Assembly (NCBI GenBank): GCA_964619935.1
Contig: CAZUGO010000006.1
Location: forward strand, 1-27,363
Reading direction: 5' to 3'
Source of the DNA: CAZUGO01 sp964619935
GTDB taxonomy: Bacteria; Planctomycetota; Phycisphaerae; UBA1845; CAIVHJ01
DNA: 27,363 nt
The notes under the pieces were generated by a model. It did not search any database. It worked only from the letters and a program-made list of their open reading frames with translations, and was not told the origin of the DNA. The position numbers and the translations under genes were made by a program. Position 1 is the first letter of the stretch, and each line of letters begins with the position of its first letter. This document shows positions 24,369 through 27,363 of the stretch, piece by piece.

Positions 24369-24706
24369 AACGGTTCGAGGTCATCATCCAGGCCGAAGCC
24401 GAGGTGGACCTGCGGGATGCCTTCGAGTTCATTCGGGTCGACTCACCGAGCAACGCCGGGGCTTGGCTTCAAGGCCTCTGCGACGCCATCGAATCTTTGG
24501 AAACCATGCCGGAGCGCTGCTGCTTCGCCCGTGAACGGGAGGAACTGGGCACCGACATCCGGCAGTTCATCTACCACTCGCACCGAATCCTGTTCAGCGT
24601 CGAGAAGAAGAAAGTCATCGTGCATCATATCCGGCACGCGAAGATGGACACGCTTGGGAAGCTCCGCGGGATTGCTGGCTCGAAGCGGACAAGGAAGCGG
24701 CCGTGA
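24365..24706 (+). CDS. RelE/ParE superfamily toxin
   Basis: A 113-aa toxin starting at GTG 24365. The fold pattern is typical: FEVIIQAEAEVDLRDAFEFI, a helical pair with NAGAWLQGLCDAIESLETMPERC, then the beta sheet with DIRQFIYHSHRILFSVEKKKVIVHHIRHAKMD. The RILFSV...VIVHHIRH strands match the ParE/RelE C-terminal core. RelE members cleave mRNA on the ribosome and ParE members poison gyrase; the sequence alone does not decide. The C-terminal tail is Lys/Arg-rich. It ends 12 bases before the inverted repeat of a transposon remnant, so the pair is next to mobile DNA. All core segments are intact, so it is probably active. Confidence 0.88.
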   Translation: MKRFEVIIQAEAEVDLRDAFEFIRVDSPSNAGAWLQGLCDAIESLETMPERCCFAREREELGTDIRQFIYHSHRILFSVEKKKVIVHHIRHAKMDTLGKLRGIAGSKRTRKRP

Positions 24707-24718
24707 TGCGCTCTTGGG

Positions 24719-25070
24719 TAGTTCGGGGGACACAAACCCTAATTGCCCACGGGTCCTGCATGTGAACACTTGCCAAACCTGACCGCTGGCCATCTCCTAT
24801 GGATCTCATGCCTCGCATCGCCCGCGTGGTCGTGCCCGGACTGCCCCACCCTGTGACCCAGCGCGGGGTTCGCTCGCTGCCCGTGTTCTTTGGCGATGAA
24901 GACCGTTTCCTGTCCCTGCGCCTACTGCAGGCGCAGGGCCTCAGGTAGGGTGTGGAGATGCTGCACACTTCGTGCGCCTGGTTGAGTCCAGAGCGCGGAG
25001 CGCGTTGACGCCGATGAAACCCGGACCGAAAGCGGTCGCACGGTAATCGTGGTTTGTGTCCCCCGAACTA
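24719..25070. mobile_element. Internally deleted RAYT/Y1-transposase element (MITE-like)
   Basis: A 352-bp unit bounded by perfect 20-bp inverted repeats: TAGTTCGGGGGACACAAACC (24719-24738) and its exact complement (25051-25070). Inside are the first and last parts of a Y1/IS200-like transposase with the catalytic middle missing. The end sequence resembles the GGGGACACA-type repeats that flank REP-associated transposases. An 18-bp copy recurs at 27223-27240. No target duplication is apparent. Confidence 0.85.
24799..25046 (+). pseudogene. Truncated REP-associated (Y1_Tnp) transposase
   Basis: The N-terminal part (24799-24948) reads MDLMPRIARVVVPGLPHPVT then QRGVRSLPVFFGDEDRFLSL, the usual opening of Y1 transposases, and stops at TAG 24946-24948. 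In another frame, 24951-25046 encodes a piece ending LTPMKPGPKAVAR and stop, which matches the usual C-terminal R-P-x-K-x-G-P-K end. The middle, with the HUH metal site (NHVHL-type) and catalytic Tyr, is missing, so an internal deletion with frameshift is inferred. It cannot be an active transposase, but its ends might be moved by an intact relative elsewhere. Confidence 0.8.
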
Positions 25071-25156
25071 TCCGTGTCATCCACATGGCGGGTTCGACCT
25101 CACATTCGGGGACGCCGGCACACCTGCGTGTTGGACTTCGCAGGATTCGACTCCTC

Positions 25157-26659
25157 TCAGCACGGTCCCCAACTGCCCAGCAGCATGGCCAGATCCGCCG
25201 GGTTTACCAGACCATCGCCGTTGAGGTCTGCCGGATGCGCTGGGTTCGGTCCCCAGGCACCGAGCAGCGCCGCCAGGTCCGCCGCATTGACCCCGCCGTC
25301 TCCATTCAAGTCTGCGGTGCACGCCGGACCTGCGATGAACAGGGTGTACGGCTGGCTGACTTCCACAAGATCAGCATCGGACACCGTGATCGTGAATGTA
25401 AACTTCCCGGCGGTGGTCGGCATCCCGGACAAGACACCGGTTTCGGAGTCAACGGTCAAGCCAAGGGGCAACGCTCCTGCCGCGATCTGCGTCACATAGG
25501 GGGAATTGCCCCCGACAACGAGGGTTCTCGGTGTGTATGGTTGGTTCAGGTCCCCATCCTGGACGTGCTCGATCAGGCCCAGCAGGGCTTCGACGTTGAA
25601 CCCGGCCATCTGGGCGCCAATGTAGTCACCAAGAATCGTGACCACGGCCGGATCGCATTCCGGCTTGTATTCCGGGTCGCCGGGATCTGCAATCTGCGGA
25701 TACTTGCTGCAATCCGCCTCATTGGACTCGGGGTCGAGCGGTCCGGTGTACTTGTAAAACTCGTAGCGGCGGGTGATGACTTCGTCGCCGTTGGGAATCT
25801 CTTCCTCACCGCCGGCCAGATCGTTGTTGGCGCCGTCGGGATTGTTGAATTCCGTTTGCATGATCTGCCATTCAACCTCGACCTCAGCAGGTTCGCCGTT
25901 GTCCCAGCTCTCGTCGTCCGGATCATCGGGGTCGTCGGAGACCAGATCCTGGAGCTGAACCGGCGCGTTGTTGTGCGAAACGGTCACGATGGACTTTACC
26001 CAGATTGCATCGCCGAATTCGTACACGGGCGCGGGCGGCGGGGGTGGCGCCAGGATGACCGCTTGAACCCGGGCGGGCAGGCCTCCTGCAGGCGGATAGT
26101 AGGTCCAGCTGGGCGCCGCCACGTTGACCGGCGGACCTTTGATCAGGTTGCCTGGGGCCGCCGGGTCTTCAATCAGCCAGTTGTGCCGGATGGCGGTGGG
26201 TGTGCCATAATGGCCGACGCCGAAGTGTTCGCACCCGAAATTCACGCTGATGTCGGTGCACATGTGCCCGTTGGTGGGCGATGGGGGCGTGGTCGGTACG
26301 GCCGTGAAGGCCGAGAAGGCTCCGGAGATGTACTTGGCGGCGTAGCGGATAATGACCTTGGGGTGATCGGGATCGGAATCGTCCTCGACAATCGTCGGGG
26401 GCCCGTAGTGATTCCAGTCGAACGTGTAGGTGATATCCGTACTGCGAAGGTCATCCAACTCGATCTCGAAGCCATGGCAGTCCTCGCCCGTATCGTTGAA
26501 CACGTCGAAGTTGTTCAAGTCCCCGTACGCCGTACCGGCCCAGGCGGGAGTTGACGCCCATGCCGCCAAGGCGAGGGCACAGGCCAGGCTACGGACACAA
26601 GTGGCGCCGCTCCGTGCAGGACGCTGAAGCGGTCTCCGTGTACATGGAATGGTGTTCAT
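25157..26659 (-). CDS. Secreted protein with Ig-like and dockerin-type C-terminus
   Basis: A 500-aa exported protein. ATG at 26659 is chosen because AAAGGAGG lies just upstream and a long signal peptide follows (Arg-rich start, then SLACALALAAWASTPAWA, cleavage about 41). The body (about 42-380) is unrecognised, acidic and Asp/Pro/Tyr-rich, with a few Cys. A putative Ig module of the He_PIG type follows (about 385-443: ALPLGLTVDSETGVLSGMPTTAGKF in part). The end has two dockerin-like loops, DLNGDGGVNAAD and DLNGDGLVNPAD, each followed by LLGxWGP, and closes on Cys. Planctomycete proteins of this kind use the loops for calcium-bound anchoring, not for cellulosomes. The role is unknown. The gene lies between copies of the REP-like end sequence. 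Confidence 0.85.
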   Translation of the reverse strand: MNTIPCTRRPLQRPARSGATCVRSLACALALAAWASTPAWAGTAYGDLNNFDVFNDTGEDCHGFEIELDDLRSTDITYTFDWNHYGPPTIVEDDSDPDHPKVIIRYAAKYISGAFSAFTAVPTTPPSPTNGHMCTDISVNFGCEHFGVGHYGTPTAIRHNWLIEDPAAPGNLIKGPPVNVAAPSWTYYPPAGGLPARVQAVILAPPPPPAPVYEFGDAIWVKSIVTVSHNNAPVQLQDLVSDDPDDPDDESWDNGEPAEVEVEWQIMQTEFNNPDGANNDLAGGEEEIPNGDEVITRRYEFYKYTGPLDPESNEADCSKYPQIADPGDPEYKPECDPAVVTILGDYIGAQMAGFNVEALLGLIEHVQDGDLNQPYTPRTLVVGGNSPYVTQIAAGALPLGLTVDSETGVLSGMPTTAGKFTFTITVSDADLVEVSQPYTLFIAGPACTADLNGDGGVNAADLAALLGAWGPNPAHPADLNGDGLVNPADLAMLLGSWGPC

Positions 26660-27363
26660 CTGCTGCCTCCTTTTCGTTGATGATGATGCGTAAACTGGTA
26701 GGCGGCCGGGCGGCACCCTGCTGCCCGGCCGTCGCATCGACCTATGCCAGTGGGATTGCCCCAGTGCGGTTGGGTCGGTGCCATTGGTACGACGGTGGTG
26801 CACCGCCGTGCGCTTGACGGCTACATGGAGCGTGCCAGCCGTTACAAGACCAGGAGCGACCCCAAGCAGGCCGCCACCTACCAGTAATTGTGGATCCCGT
26901 CGTTTGTACGGCGGTGAAAGCTAGAGTCAGGCGCTCAATCGTCGCAATTACACTTTACACGCTCGACCACGGTCCCCAATAAACCGCACCCGGTGCGGAA
27001 GAACGCGCACCAGCCGCCGCAACATGCAGTTTCATGGGCCGCAATCTGATCGGGCGCTGCGAAACGATTTCGCAGATTGCTCGGGGGGCACCGCGTGCGC
27101 GAATATCCACTTCGTTCTGCGGCTTCCGAGTTGGGGGTGCAGATGGTCTGGGCGGTGCGCCGGGTGTGGCCCAGCCCCATGCCGGGTCAATTAGGAGTCT
27201 TCTGCTGGGTCTCCGCCACGGCAGTTCGGGGGACACAAACAATCCTGTTCGGCACGACAATTGCTCTGTTAGAGTTATCGAGGATAGTCGCTGGGGAGGG
27301 GCTTCATCCAGCTGCGTTGGGAGGAGCGGCGTTGCGCAGCGCGCAGCAGCAACCGCCGGCCTA
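26660..27363. other. Non-coding tail of the window
   Basis: No supported gene. The plus strand from about 26755 to a TAA at 26885-26887 reads like a gene end (HRRALDGYMERASRYKTR then SDPKQAATYQ), possibly a relic. The minus frame 26935-27180 is Cys/Arg-rich and has no domain or ribosome site. A REP-like copy lies at 27223-27240. Confidence 0.5.
27223..27240 (+). repeat. Third copy of the REP-like end sequence
   Basis: AGTTCGGGGGACACAAAC is identical to 24721-24738 minus the first two and last bases of the inverted repeat and lies in the same orientation. No transposase start follows before the window ends, so it may be a solo copy or the left end of another element. Confidence 0.8.

Noticed and set aside
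26935..27180. 81-aa Cys-rich minus frame
   Set aside because: It has no ribosome site, no domain, and lies in degraded intergenic DNA.

Overview
The window looks like a chromosomal segment of a GC-rich planctomycete, most likely of the Phycisphaerae type. I infer this from protein families seen together rather than from a marker gene: a DUF1571 protein, a prepilin-type protein with a planctomycete-style C-terminus, an Asn/Asp/Gly-rich lipoprotein with PKD-like and NxxGxxAF-type repeats, a protein ending in a dockerin-like pair, a TPP II-like secreted subtilase, and a Ser/Thr kinase. There is no phage or plasmid backbone and no rRNA or tRNA gene that I can see.

Layout. Positions 1-39 hold the first 13 codons of a minus-strand gene. 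Positions 40-1072 are non-coding and contain a 13-copy, 22-bp tandem array (312-597) followed by a nested hairpin. Next come an HD-GYP phosphodiesterase with a zinc ribbon (1073-1897) and a very large secreted lipoprotein (2235-6350), which overlaps a convergent phosphohexomutase (6333-8117, minus) tail to tail. A DUF1571 exported protein (8396-9193, plus) faces a minus-strand group: bpt (11122-11856), a GT9 heptosyltransferase-like gene (9940-11055) and DUF2062 (9232-9843). A TlpA-like thioredoxin follows (12012-12974, plus).

Region 13046-17926 is a probable regulatory unit. A sigma-54 activator with an FHA domain (minus) is divergent from a prepilin-like gene (plus). The intergenic space carries a very good -24/-12 promoter and an imperfect palindrome, and the prepilin gene ends in a strong intrinsic terminator that is followed by a membrane Ser/Thr kinase. 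FHA domains read phosphothreonine, so kinase, activator and sigma-54 promoter form a plausible signalling chain.

Region 17996-22947 holds a three-gene minus-strand group (TPP II-like subtilase, membrane rhodanese, MauE/DoxX-like protein) and a divergent DUF456 membrane protein.

From 22948 onward the window is accessory in character. It holds an AT-rich island with inverted repeats, a second 22-bp-period repeat (23449-23558) and a compact region (23692-23867) whose complementary segments would form nested helices plus a 7-bp pseudoknot, which may be an undescribed structured RNA. Then come a Phd/YefM-RelE/ParE toxin-antitoxin pair with a visible promoter and operator, and a 352-bp internally deleted RAYT/Y1 transposase element bounded by perfect 20-bp inverted repeats. 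A dockerin-bearing secreted protein follows, and then a third copy of the element's end sequence at 27223-27240. The structured-RNA candidate and the FHA/sigma-54/kinase unit are the two things most worth following up.
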